A DNA stretch of 64,000 nt from an uncultured Collinsella sp. (lineage in GTDB: Bacteria > Actinomycetota > Coriobacteriia > Coriobacteriales > Coriobacteriaceae): NCBI GenBank assembly GCA_934668875.1, contig CAKUON010000003.1, positions 1-64,000 of the forward strand. Direction: 5' to 3'. Numbering within the stretch: position 1 is the stretch's first letter; each line of letters starts with the position of its first letter. A program made the translations under genes and the position numbers. Of the stretch, positions 49,429 to 57,324 are shown in pieces. A model generated the notes under the pieces. That model saw only the letters and a program-made list of their open reading frames with translations. It had not been told where the DNA came from and searched no databases.

Positions 49429-50028
49429 ATGTCCCAGACGCTTTCCGCCGGAATCACCCGCGACCGCGCGTTCGAACTGCTCAACGAGCACAACAAGGAC
49501 CCGTTCCACATCACCCACGGTGAGACCGTCGAGGGCACCATGCGCTATTTTGCGCGCGAGTTCGACCCCGAGAACGAGGAGTTCTGGGGCATCGTCGGCC
49601 TGCTGCACGACTTGGATTGGGAGGAGCATGAGGACGACCCCATGAACCACACCATCTATGCGGCCGAGATCCTTGAAGGCGAGGGCGCATCGCCCGAGCT
49701 CATCCGCGCTATCCAGACGCACACGTCCGATTTCAATGCTTCACTGCCTAAGCCCGAACTGCAGATGGAGAAGATTCTGTTTGCCTGCGACGAGCTCACC
49801 GGCTTGATCGGTGCCGCCGTCATCATGCGCCCAAGCAAGAGTGTCATGGACTTTACGACCAAGTCGCTCAAGAAGAAGTTCAAGGACAAACGCTTTGCCG
49901 CCGGCTGCTCGCGCGACGTGATTTCGCAGGGCGCCGAGATGCTGGGCTGGGAGCTCCCCGAGCTCTTTGACCGCACCATCGCGGCCATGCAGTCCTTCGC
50001 GCCCGACCGCGACACCTTCCAGGCCTAA
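49429..50028 (+). CDS. HD-domain hydrolase
   Basis: A 199-residue HD-family protein: HITHGETVEGTMRY, then the metal-binding HD in LLHDLDWEEHEDDP and a later H in IQTHTSD and D in FACDELTGL. Such proteins are metal-dependent phosphohydrolases; the substrate is unknown here. AGGAGGT lies before ATG 49429. The stop is adjacent to a palindromic repeat. Confidence 0.82.
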   Translation: MSQTLSAGITRDRAFELLNEHNKDPFHITHGETVEGTMRYFAREFDPENEEFWGIVGLLHDLDWEEHEDDPMNHTIYAAEILEGEGASPELIRAIQTHTSDFNASLPKPELQMEKILFACDELTGLIGAAVIMRPSKSVMDFTTKSLKKKFKDKRFAAGCSRDVISQGAEMLGWELPELFDRTIAAMQSFAPDRDTFQA

Positions 50029-50073
50029 CCTGCCAAAAAGGGACAGGTTTATTTTGGCATGTTTTATCTGCGG
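50027..50073 (+). repeat. CCTGCC-family palindromic repeat, copy B
   Basis: AACCTGCCAAAA...TTTTGGCATGTT with AGGGACAGGTTTA inside and TTATCTGCGG after, nearly identical to copy A. It starts inside the stop codon of the HD gene and lies 88 bases from the 3' end of the Y1 transposase. Confidence 0.8.
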
Positions 50074-50160
50074 AAACGCCTCCGTTGTAGTTCTTAGCTG
50101 CGGAGGCGTTTCCGTTTTCTTGTGACGCCTCGGGACTATTCTGTCGTTGCCGGCAGGTGA

Positions 50161-50919
50161 CTATGCGGCATTCTTTATAATCCACGTTCCCAACCCGGTT
50201 AATAACTGAACCTGTTTGATCGTCAGCCCTTCTTTTCGAAGGGCCAGTATCGCTTCGTTGCGAAGTGCCTTGGAGATGGATTTGAGTTCTGTGGGCGCAC
50301 ATCCCGCGACGTTTTGCACGACTGCCGCACCAAATTCACTTAGATCTTCCTCTCGCACTTTTGCCGTTGCGCTCGGACGATAGGGCAGCGTGGGTACACT
50401 TTTCATGAACTTGAGATATGAGCGCGGCGTCGGAAAAAGTGCGTCGACAACGTCCCCGGTGACATGCGGCCGAGACCTTGCTCCCATTAGGTACTCACGA
50501 TGGCTGCTCCATGGATAGTCGTCATATGTCGCCAGTCCTGCTTTTTGAGGATTCAAATGAATATATCGAATTGCTTCGAGCAGATACTCCTCCGATTTAA
50601 TCGGCGAATCCCAGAAGCGCTCCTGAAATACGTGGCCGATATGACCCGCGCGTGCATTGTACCTGCCCGCATACGATACGGCTATCGCGTGCATCGCGTC
50701 GCTCTTGCGGTCGTCCGGATCGTCGACGAGCAGATGAATGTGATTTCCCATAAGGCACCAAGCGATAAGCTCAATATTGTGTTTGGGGAGGATCGCATCG
50801 AGGATTTGAAGCAAGGCGATTCGGTCCTCGTCACCGTCAAACAGCAATTGCCCTCCGTTCCCGCGCAATGTGACGTGGAAAAAACCAGTCGGTGACTTTG
50901 AACGAGGTTTTCTCGGCAT
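50161..50919 (-). CDS. REP-associated-type Y1/HUH transposase
   Basis: A 252-residue protein of the single-domain Y1 (IS200-like) superfamily as found in REP-associated tyrosine transposases. It has GFFHVTLRGNGGQLLF, the HUH motif in WCLMGNHIHLLV, the FQERFWDSPI segment, and RYIHLNPQKAGL with the usual active-site helix. These enzymes cut single-stranded DNA at hairpins using one tyrosine. AAGGAGGGG precedes ATG 50919. Same-family palindromes lie on both sides (50027 and 51235) in opposite orientation, which fits a REP/RAYT arrangement. No IS ends of its own are evident. Confidence 0.85.
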   Translation of the reverse strand: MPRKPRSKSPTGFFHVTLRGNGGQLLFDGDEDRIALLQILDAILPKHNIELIAWCLMGNHIHLLVDDPDDRKSDAMHAIAVSYAGRYNARAGHIGHVFQERFWDSPIKSEEYLLEAIRYIHLNPQKAGLATYDDYPWSSHREYLMGARSRPHVTGDVVDALFPTPRSYLKFMKSVPTLPYRPSATAKVREEDLSEFGAAVVQNVAGCAPTELKSISKALRNEAILALRKEGLTIKQVQLLTGLGTWIIKNAA

Positions 50920-51166
50920 GGCCCCTCCTTTTAGCTCGGATGGGCTGAAGATACCTTATTGGGAGGTATTGGTTGTCGAGATTCAGTTCACCGACTATAG
51001 CTGCTACCTGCCGAAATGTTATTGCGTTTTCAAATTGATGCTTTTTAATGGTAATTGAGCGGGGTGAGAGCCCTCGATGCGGATGCGGACGTTGCCAGCG
51101 TCGAGCTGGATTGTTCTTGTGTGAAGACGTCGCAAATGGGCTTCACGCATTTCTACGTAGATAGAA

Positions 51167-51209
51167 AAATGGCCGGGCGCTCAAAATAAAACGGAGCGCC
51201 CGGCCATTT
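51167..51209. terminator. Strong bidirectional hairpin
   Basis: AAATGGCCGGGCGCTC and its complement (ending 51209) enclose an A-rich loop; A/T-rich tails lie on both sides. It lies in the 356-base gap between the Y1 transposase promoter and carD, in which no gene is seen. Confidence 0.7.
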
Positions 51210-51234
51210 ACTAATTGTTCATCGACGTTTGGCC

Positions 51235-51277
51235 AGATAAAACCTGCCAAAATAAACCTGTCCCTTTTTGGCAGGTT
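51235..51277 (-). repeat. CCTGCC-family palindromic repeat, copy C (inverted)
   Basis: Reverse complement of copy B with perfect arms and the AGATAAAACC flank. It overlaps the carD stop codon by two bases, and so probably terminates carD. Confidence 0.8.
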
Positions 51278-51761
51278 AGTTAAGGGCGGCTTGGGCTAGG
51301 CGGGCTTCGGCGTCCTCCTCGGTTACGCCCAAGGCCACAGCGAACTCCTCGATGGAGCGGCGCTTGGCCTCCTTGAGTACGCGCATGTAGTAAGAGCTGG
51401 GCTTTTTATCAGCTTCCTCGGCCTGGCGGATACGGTGCATCATGGTCTTTGCCACACGGACCGTCTCGGGCGCACCCAGCTTGAGCTGCTGCTTAAAGTG
51501 CGTCTCCTCCAGCGAACTGTTGCGCTCGGTAAAGGTGTCGCACTCCAGCTCGTCGTAGTGGTTCAACAGGTGCTCGGCATCTTGCTGGGAGATGGCGGCG
51601 TGCAAACGGTCGGCCTGCGCCACGGGGTACATAAGGATCGTCTGCGCATGTCCCTGCTTGGTCTCGAGCAACAACATGGGCTGCGGCGTGTCGTCCCTAA
51701 AACCGACGACGGTGCAGACTCCCTGACCCGGATGAATGACGTGTTGACCGATTGAGAACAT
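51276..51761 (-). CDS. CarD family transcriptional regulator
   Basis: 161 residues. The N-terminal Tudor-like RNA-polymerase-interacting domain starts FSIGQHVIHPGQGVCTVVG; the C-terminal helical domain (about 70-160) is DNA-binding in CarD/CdnL. Such proteins stabilise open complexes at promoters, notably of rRNA. The start has TTGGAGG upstream, with a TATTCT box further up. Monocistronic. Confidence 0.9.
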   Translation of the reverse strand: MFSIGQHVIHPGQGVCTVVGFRDDTPQPMLLLETKQGHAQTILMYPVAQADRLHAAISQQDAEHLLNHYDELECDTFTERNSSLEETHFKQQLKLGAPETVRVAKTMMHRIRQAEEADKKPSSYYMRVLKEAKRRSIEEFAVALGVTEEDAEARLAQAALN

Positions 51762-52103
51762 GCTACCTCCAACTTATACGAATTTACGTATGTCTAGAAT
51801 ACCACGCTGACGTGCGGAAACCCTTACTTTATGCAGGAAAAGCACACAACTCCGATAGGTAAGAGTATTCGATAAAAGACACAGCTCATTCACACCTTTA
51901 TGCATTTTCAACGCGTGCATAATCTGCAGGCAGACCGGCATCTTTGAGTGACTCCATACAAGCTGTAGTCAATTTTGTGCATATGCAATTTCGATTGGCT
52001 TTACCCTGCGATAGTGCCCGTCGCTTGTGATAGAGTGCTACAAACTCTGGCTTTTGCCCTACGAGTGACCAAGAGCTCGGGGGCTTTAACACAAGGAGGA
52101 TCT
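51762..52103. other. Divergent intergenic region carD / argS
   Basis: 342 bases with the leftward carD promoter region near 51785-51805 and the rightward argS leader. It is A/T-richer than its surroundings. No confident argS promoter or leader RNA could be assigned, and no gene is seen. Confidence 0.5.
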
Positions 52104-53957
52104 ATGCCCGAGAAGATTGAAGAGCTGGTACGCGCTGCGCTTGCTGCGGCCCAGGAGGCCGGCGACCTTTCCGCATTTGAACTTGACGATTGCGCTATCG
52201 AGCGACCGGCTGACACTTCTCATGGCGAGTGGACCTCCACCATGGCCCTGAAGTCCGCCAAGCTGGCCCACTGCGCCCCGCGCAAGATCGCCGAGGCCAT
52301 CGTTGCCCATATGCCCGAGGATCCCGCGATCGAGAAGGTTGAGATCGCAGGCCCCGGCTTCATCAACTTCTACCTCTCCGTCGCCGTCAAGAATGCCATC
52401 TTTGGCGAGGCTCGCGAGAAGGGCATGGACTTTGCTAAGTCCAACGTCGGTGGCGGCCTGAAGACCCAGGTCGAGTTCGTTTCCGCCAACCCCGTCGGCC
52501 CCATGCACATCGGCCACGGCCGCTGGGCCGCGCTGGGCGATTCGCTCTGCCGCGTTATGGACCACGCCGGCTATGAGATCCAGCGTGAGTTCTACATTAA
52601 CGACCACGGCTCTCAGATGAACACCTTCGGCAACTCCATCAGCACGCGCTATATGCAGCTTGCCGACATCATCGCCAAGCAGGGCGTGGATATCGACGAG
52701 GCTCACAAGATTCTGATCGCCGATCGCGACGCCTTTGTCGCCGACGAGAACGACGAGCATCCCGAGACCCATCCCTACCAGGACAACTTTGCCGAGACCC
52801 TGGGCAAGGACTCCTACGGTGGCGACTACATCATCGACGAGGCTGCCGAGTTCTGGCGCACCGACGGCGACAAGTGGGTCGAGGCCGATCCGCAGGAGCG
52901 CATGGAGAGCTTCCGTGAGCGCGGCTATGTGAAGATGGTCGACAACATGCGCGACCTCTGCCACGCCGTCAACTGCGACTTCGACCGCTGGTACTCCGAG
53001 CGCTCGCTGTACGTGAAGGACACCGAGGGCGAGACCGCCGGCACCTCCGCCGTCGACCGCGCTTTTGAGAAGCTCGACAAGATGGGCTACCTCTACACCA
53101 AGGACGGCGCCCTGTGGTTCCGCTCCACCGATCTGGGCGACGACAAGGACCGCGTCCTGATCAAGTCCGACGGCGAGTACACCTACTTCGCCTCCGACGT
53201 CGCCTATCACTGGGACAAGTTCCAGCGCGTCGACCACGTCATCGACATTTGGGGTGCCGATCACCACGGCTACATCGAGCGCGTCCGCTGCGTCTGCGAC
53301 GCTCTGGGTTACCCCGGCAAGTTCGAGGTTCTGCTGGGCCAGCTCGTCAACCTGCTGCGTAACGGCAAGCCCGTCCGTATGTCCAAGCGCAAGGGCACCA
53401 TGGTGACCCTGCAGGAGCTCGTCGACGAGGTCGGCTCCGATGCCGCTCGCTACACGCTCATCTCCAAGAGCTCCAACCAGATGGTCGACTTCGACATCGA
53501 GGCCGTTAAGAAGCGCGACAACTCCAATCCGGTCTATTACGTGCAGTATGCTCACGCCCGCGTGTGCTCCATCCTGCGCCGTGCCGCCGACGTTACCGCC
53601 GAGCAGGCTGCCGAGATGGGCATGAAGGCCGTCGCCGAGAAGGCCATTGGCGAGAACGTCGATTACTCGCTGCTGACCGACCCGACCGAGCTCGCCCTTT
53701 CGCGCAAGCTCAACGAGCTCACCGACCTGATCGCCAGCTGCGCTCGCGACCGCGCTCCGTTCCGCCTGACGCACTTTGCCGAGGAGCTCGCCGGCGACTT
53801 CCACAGCTTCTATGCTGCCTGTCAGGTGCTGCCGAGCGAGGGTCGTCCCGTCGACCCCGAGCTTTCGCGTGCCCGTCTGGCCGCTTGCGACGCTGTCCGC
53901 GTGACGCTCGCCCTGGTGCTCACCCTCGTTGGCGTTTCCGCGCCCGAGCAGATGTAA
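52104..53957 (+). CDS. argS: Arginyl-tRNA synthetase
   Basis: A 617-residue class I synthetase that attaches arginine to tRNA-Arg. It has the N-terminal additional domain, the HIGH-type motif PMHIGHGR near residue 133, the KMSKS-type RMSKRKGT near 427, and the C-terminal anticodon-binding helical domain starting around 500. AAGGAGGAT precedes ATG 52104; the open frame upstream to 51975 is not used. A terminator follows, then rho. Confidence 0.95.
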   Translation: MPEKIEELVRAALAAAQEAGDLSAFELDDCAIERPADTSHGEWTSTMALKSAKLAHCAPRKIAEAIVAHMPEDPAIEKVEIAGPGFINFYLSVAVKNAIFGEAREKGMDFAKSNVGGGLKTQVEFVSANPVGPMHIGHGRWAALGDSLCRVMDHAGYEIQREFYINDHGSQMNTFGNSISTRYMQLADIIAKQGVDIDEAHKILIADRDAFVADENDEHPETHPYQDNFAETLGKDSYGGDYIIDEAAEFWRTDGDKWVEADPQERMESFRERGYVKMVDNMRDLCHAVNCDFDRWYSERSLYVKDTEGETAGTSAVDRAFEKLDKMGYLYTKDGALWFRSTDLGDDKDRVLIKSDGEYTYFASDVAYHWDKFQRVDHVIDIWGADHHGYIERVRCVCDALGYPGKFEVLLGQLVNLLRNGKPVRMSKRKGTMVTLQELVDEVGSDAARYTLISKSSNQMVDFDIEAVKKRDNSNPVYYVQYAHARVCSILRRAADVTAEQAAEMGMKAVAEKAIGENVDYSLLTDPTELALSRKLNELTDLIASCARDRAPFRLTHFAEELAGDFHSFYAACQVLPSEGRPVDPELSRARLAACDAVRVTLALVLTLVGVSAPEQM

Positions 53958-54003
53958 TCTGCGGGTCATTTGACCGTGTAGGTTTGGTTTAACTGAGCCC
54001 TAT

Positions 54004-54036
54004 AAGCCCGATCTCCCACGGAGGTCGGGCTTTTTT
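54004..54036 (+). terminator. argS terminator
   Basis: AAGCCCGATCTCC and GGAGGTCGGGCTT with a 3-base loop and T6. Strong rho-independent terminator. Confidence 0.9.
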
Positions 54037-54087
54037 CGCAAATGCCGACGTATTGACGAATTTGGAACTGCTGGAAATGCGAAACTA

Positions 54088-54225
54088 TGCTGGTTTACTA
54101 CGATGATTTGGAGTATGCCGACCGCACCGATTGTTTTGCATGACCGGCAAGTGCTCTACCTGCGGTTTTGTTTTTGCGAATCGTTGCCTGGTTGGAGACC
54201 GACTATTTATCGTAGTAAACTGGCA
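54088..54225. repeat. Inverted repeat in the rho leader region
   Basis: TTTACTACGAT (54094-54104) and ATCGTAGTAAA (54209-54219) are perfect inverted copies 104 bases apart; extended arms match in 14 of 17. The interior carries ACCGGCAAGTG and T-rich tracts. It may be a miniature inverted-repeat element or a long-range RNA structure. Confidence 0.5.
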
Positions 54226-54283
54226 TGGTTTTGGCGGAGGCTATTTGCCTTGCGGGCGGAAACCCAAAGAGTGTCCCTTTTGG

Positions 54284-54303
54284 CTAGTCGTTTAAGAACG
54301 TCC
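54284..54303. repeat. Upstream motif shared by rho and pckA
   Basis: CTAGTCGTTTAAGAACGTCC differs by one base from 263-282, and flanking bases (AAGAGTGTCCC before, ATGACT-like after) also match. In rho it sits just before a TTGCAG (54313-54318) / TACACT (54335-54340) promoter pair. Confidence 0.55.
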
Positions 54304-54485
54304 ATTGACTAAGTTGCAGGTGGCGGCGGTTGTGTTACACTAACGCTGCGTATTTAACGCAATCATCTCGATACAGATCAATGATGTCCGTCGCTTTTTG
54401 ACGGAGCTAGACTGTTTAGCCGCCCTGAAGGTATATGCAGGGAGCATGTGATCACAGGGCTTGAAAAGAAAGTTGAGCAAACACT

Positions 54486-57011
54486 GTGTCTGATCAACAG
54501 CAAGAAAATGAAATAACGACGACGCAGGCCGCTCCCACTGCACCGGTTGCGTCGGACCAGGTCGCGACGCCCGCTCCGGCGGCCGTGCCTGTTGCGGCTG
54601 AGAAGGCTGAGCCTGCAACAGGCGAGGAGGCTGCGTCCGCAAAGCCCAAGCGCACGCGCCGCGTAGCTAAGCCGGCGGCGAGCGGCGACGAGGCTGCCAA
54701 GCCCAAGCGTCGCACCACGCGCACCAAGCGCGCCGACGCGGTCGACTCCTCGGCGCCGATTTCCGATGAGGTCGCGCAGGCACGTGCGCTGGCGCAGATC
54801 AGCGAGGCTCAGGTGGTACGCGCTCGTCGTCGCGCCGCCGAGCGCGAGGCTGCGGCTCTGACCGAACTCGCGACCGCGTCCGCGTCCGAAGCGCCTGCTG
54901 TCACCGAGGCTCCCGCTGCTGACCAGCCGACTGAGAAGCCGGCTTCGCGTACGCGCCGTCGTGCGGCCGCCAAGACCCAGCAGGCCGTTGAGCAAACAGC
55001 CTCCGAGGTCATCGAGGCTTCGGCTCGTCCTGCAGAAGGGGAGGGAGCGCCGTCCGCTGAGGTAAGCGAGGTGCCCGTCGTCGATCCTGCCCTGCGTCCC
55101 CATCGCCGCGGTCGCAAGCCTAAGGCGTTCGTGGAGGCCGAGAAGGCCGCTGCTGCAGCTGCGGCAGCAGCTCAGGTAGCCGCGGCGACAGCCGAGTCCG
55201 TGCCTGCCGACGCCCCGGCTCAGGACGCATCGTCCGCCGAGGATGTCGTAGTCACCGAGGGCGAGGCGGCAGACGTCCACCCCGGTCGTAGCCGTCGCAC
55301 CGTGGCAAAGCGCTCGATTAAATCTAAGGCCGCCAAGAAGGGTGCGTCCGAAGATTCTGGCGAGACGACTGCCGATGCATCGACTGATGCCCCCGAGTCT
55401 CAGGACGTCGAGCAGCCCGCGTCCGAGAAGCCCAAGCGCGGTCGCAAGAAGTCCACTAAGGCCAAGGCCGCCGAGCAGCAGGCCAAGGCCGAGCCGCAGG
55501 GCGATTCCAATGCCGAGGTCAGCGATGATGCTGCGGCTAACGCCGGCGCCTCCGCAACCGATGGCGCCGCCCCCGTCGAGGCCGAAGAGAGCTCTCGTCC
55601 CAACCGTCGTCAGCACAAGCGCAATGACGAGCGCAATGACCGCAGCGAGCGCAAAGATGAGCGCAACAACGACCGTCGCAATCGTCAGCGCGACCGCAAG
55701 CAGCGCAACAAGGAGCGCAACGCCGCCCCCACCGAGCCCACGCTTTCGCGCGAGGAACTCGCGGCCATGAAGGTCGCCGAGCTTCGCGAGAAGGCCAAGG
55801 AGTTCGAGATCGAGACGACCGGCAAGAAGAAGGCCGAGCTCGTCGAGGAAATCTACACTACCGCCGCGAAGGCCGAAGGCTTCCGCGATATCAAGGGCAT
55901 CCTGCAGATTCGTCCGGACAGCACCGGCATCATCCATGCCCACGGCTACATGAAGTCCAACGACGACGCCTTCGTTCCTGCTTACCTCATTCGCTCGGCG
56001 CGCCTGCGCACGGGCGACGTCATCGAGGGCTCGCTGCGTCCTTCGCGCGGCGGCGACAAGCGCGCCGGCCTCGCCAAAATCACGACCATCAACGGTCTTG
56101 ACCCCGAGCAGATTCGCAACCGTCCCAAGTTCGGCGACCTCACCCCGGTCTATCCCAACGAGCCGCTGCGCATGGAGCACGGCAAGGACTCTATTACCGG
56201 TCGCGCCATCGACATCGTGTCACCGATCGGCAAGGGTCAGCGTGGCCTGATCGTGTCCCCACCCAAGGCTGGCAAGACCACGATCCTCAAGAAGATCTGC
56301 CAGTCTATCTCGATTAACAACCCCGAGGTGCACCTCATCTGCCTGCTCGTCGACGAGCGCCCCGAAGAGGTCACCGATATGCAGCGTTCCATCAAGGGTG
56401 AGGTTGTAGCGTCGACCTTCGATATGCCTGCCGACAACCACACCCGCGTGGCAGAGCTCGTCATCGAGCGCGCCAAGCGCATCGTAGAGCTGGGTGGCGA
56501 CGTCGTGGTGGTGCTCGACTCCATCACGCGCCTCGCCCGCGCCTACAACTTGGCGGCGCCCGCCTCGGGCCGCATCCTTTCGGGCGGCGTCGATTCGGCG
56601 GCACTGTATCCGCCCAAGCGCTTCCTGGGTGCAGCCCGCAATATCGAGAACGGTGGCTCGCTCACCATCCTGGCCTCTGCCCTCATCGATACTGGTTCCA
56701 AGATGGACGAGGTCATTTTTGAGGAGTTCAAGGGCACCGGCAACATGGAGCTTAAGCTCGACCGCGACCTGGCCGACCGCCGCATCTTCCCGGCTATCGA
56801 CCCCGTTGCCTCCGGTACACGTAACGAGGACCTGTTGGTCGACGAGCAGATGCGTCCGTTTGTCTTTGGTCTGCGTCGCATCCTTGCCGGCATGAACAAC
56901 ACCGAGCGCGCAGCCGCATCGTTTATCAAGGGTCTTAAGGGCACCAACACCAACCAGGAGTTCCTGGTGCGTTCGGCCAAAAAACACAGCGACTACGAGC
57001 AGACGTTCTAG
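54486..57011 (+). CDS. rho: Transcription termination factor Rho (long N-terminal extension)
   Basis: 841 residues; a hexameric RNA-dependent ATPase that ends transcription. Residues 1-420 are a low-complexity Ala/Glu/Lys/Arg-rich extension, predicted disordered, ending in a strongly basic Asn/Arg/Asp/Lys stretch (about 370-415). The conserved core follows: Rho_N (about 420-470), the RNA-binding cold-shock-like domain (GILQIRPDSTGIIHAHGYM) and the ATPase with SPPKAGKTTI near 591. Such extensions are known in high-GC Gram-positives. GTG 54486 has no strong Shine-Dalgarno, and a 450-base upstream region suggests leader-based control. Confidence 0.93.
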   Translation: MSDQQQENEITTTQAAPTAPVASDQVATPAPAAVPVAAEKAEPATGEEAASAKPKRTRRVAKPAASGDEAAKPKRRTTRTKRADAVDSSAPISDEVAQARALAQISEAQVVRARRRAAEREAAALTELATASASEAPAVTEAPAADQPTEKPASRTRRRAAAKTQQAVEQTASEVIEASARPAEGEGAPSAEVSEVPVVDPALRPHRRGRKPKAFVEAEKAAAAAAAAAQVAAATAESVPADAPAQDASSAEDVVVTEGEAADVHPGRSRRTVAKRSIKSKAAKKGASEDSGETTADASTDAPESQDVEQPASEKPKRGRKKSTKAKAAEQQAKAEPQGDSNAEVSDDAAANAGASATDGAAPVEAEESSRPNRRQHKRNDERNDRSERKDERNNDRRNRQRDRKQRNKERNAAPTEPTLSREELAAMKVAELREKAKEFEIETTGKKKAELVEEIYTTAAKAEGFRDIKGILQIRPDSTGIIHAHGYMKSNDDAFVPAYLIRSARLRTGDVIEGSLRPSRGGDKRAGLAKITTINGLDPEQIRNRPKFGDLTPVYPNEPLRMEHGKDSITGRAIDIVSPIGKGQRGLIVSPPKAGKTTILKKICQSISINNPEVHLICLLVDERPEEVTDMQRSIKGEVVASTFDMPADNHTRVAELVIERAKRIVELGGDVVVVLDSITRLARAYNLAAPASGRILSGGVDSAALYPPKRFLGAARNIENGGSLTILASALIDTGSKMDEVIFEEFKGTGNMELKLDRDLADRRIFPAIDPVASGTRNEDLLVDEQMRPFVFGLRRILAGMNNTERAAASFIKGLKGTNTNQEFLVRSAKKHSDYEQTF

Positions 57012-57047
57012 GTTGTCATCCACGCGCAGCGATAGTCATCAATACGA

Positions 57048-57081
57048 TAAAGGGTCGGGGCTTTGGGCCTCGGCCCTTTTC
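57048..57081 (+). terminator. rho terminator
   Basis: AAAGGGTCGGGG pairs (two G-U) with CCTCGGCCCTTTT around CTTTGGG, about 40 bases after rho. Confidence 0.8.
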
Positions 57082-57159
57082 CATGGCGCCGCTCCGCGCT
57101 TATTTTTGACCATAAGACCGACGAGCAGCAGGTTTCCCGTTTCAATCCGATATCGTCGC

Positions 57160-57188
57160 TTGCAATCGGCAGGGCGGTTTCGCATAAT
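57160..57188 (+). promoter_or_regulatory. Promoter of the downstream membrane-protein gene
   Basis: TTGCAA (57160-57165), 17-base spacer, CATAAT (57183-57188), about 137 bases before the gene at 57325. The rest of the 313-base gap shows no gene. Confidence 0.65.
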
Positions 57189-57324
57189 AGCTTTTAAGCT
57201 TCGCGACGGAAAACGCAGATGAAACGAACCATATACCGTTGCTTTGGGGCATAGCCCCGCTTCATCTTCTCTCGCGCAGCCAACTGAATGATGCGATTTG
57301 GGTGCTGGAAGATGGGGAGAGCTC

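Noticed and set aside
50161-50919. Complete IS200/IS605-type insertion sequence
   Set aside because: The Y1 protein lacks an accompanying TnpB and there are no IS200-type ends; the flanking palindromes and sequence type fit a RAYT domesticated transposase better.
52086-53969. A 627-codon open frame antisense to argS
   Set aside because: A shadow of biased codon use; its sequence is Val/Gly/Leu-rich without domains, and argS on the other strand is unmistakable.
54378-56180. A 600-codon leftward frame antisense to the N-terminal half of rho
   Set aside because: Low-complexity shadow caused by the repetitive Ala/Glu/Lys codons of rho.
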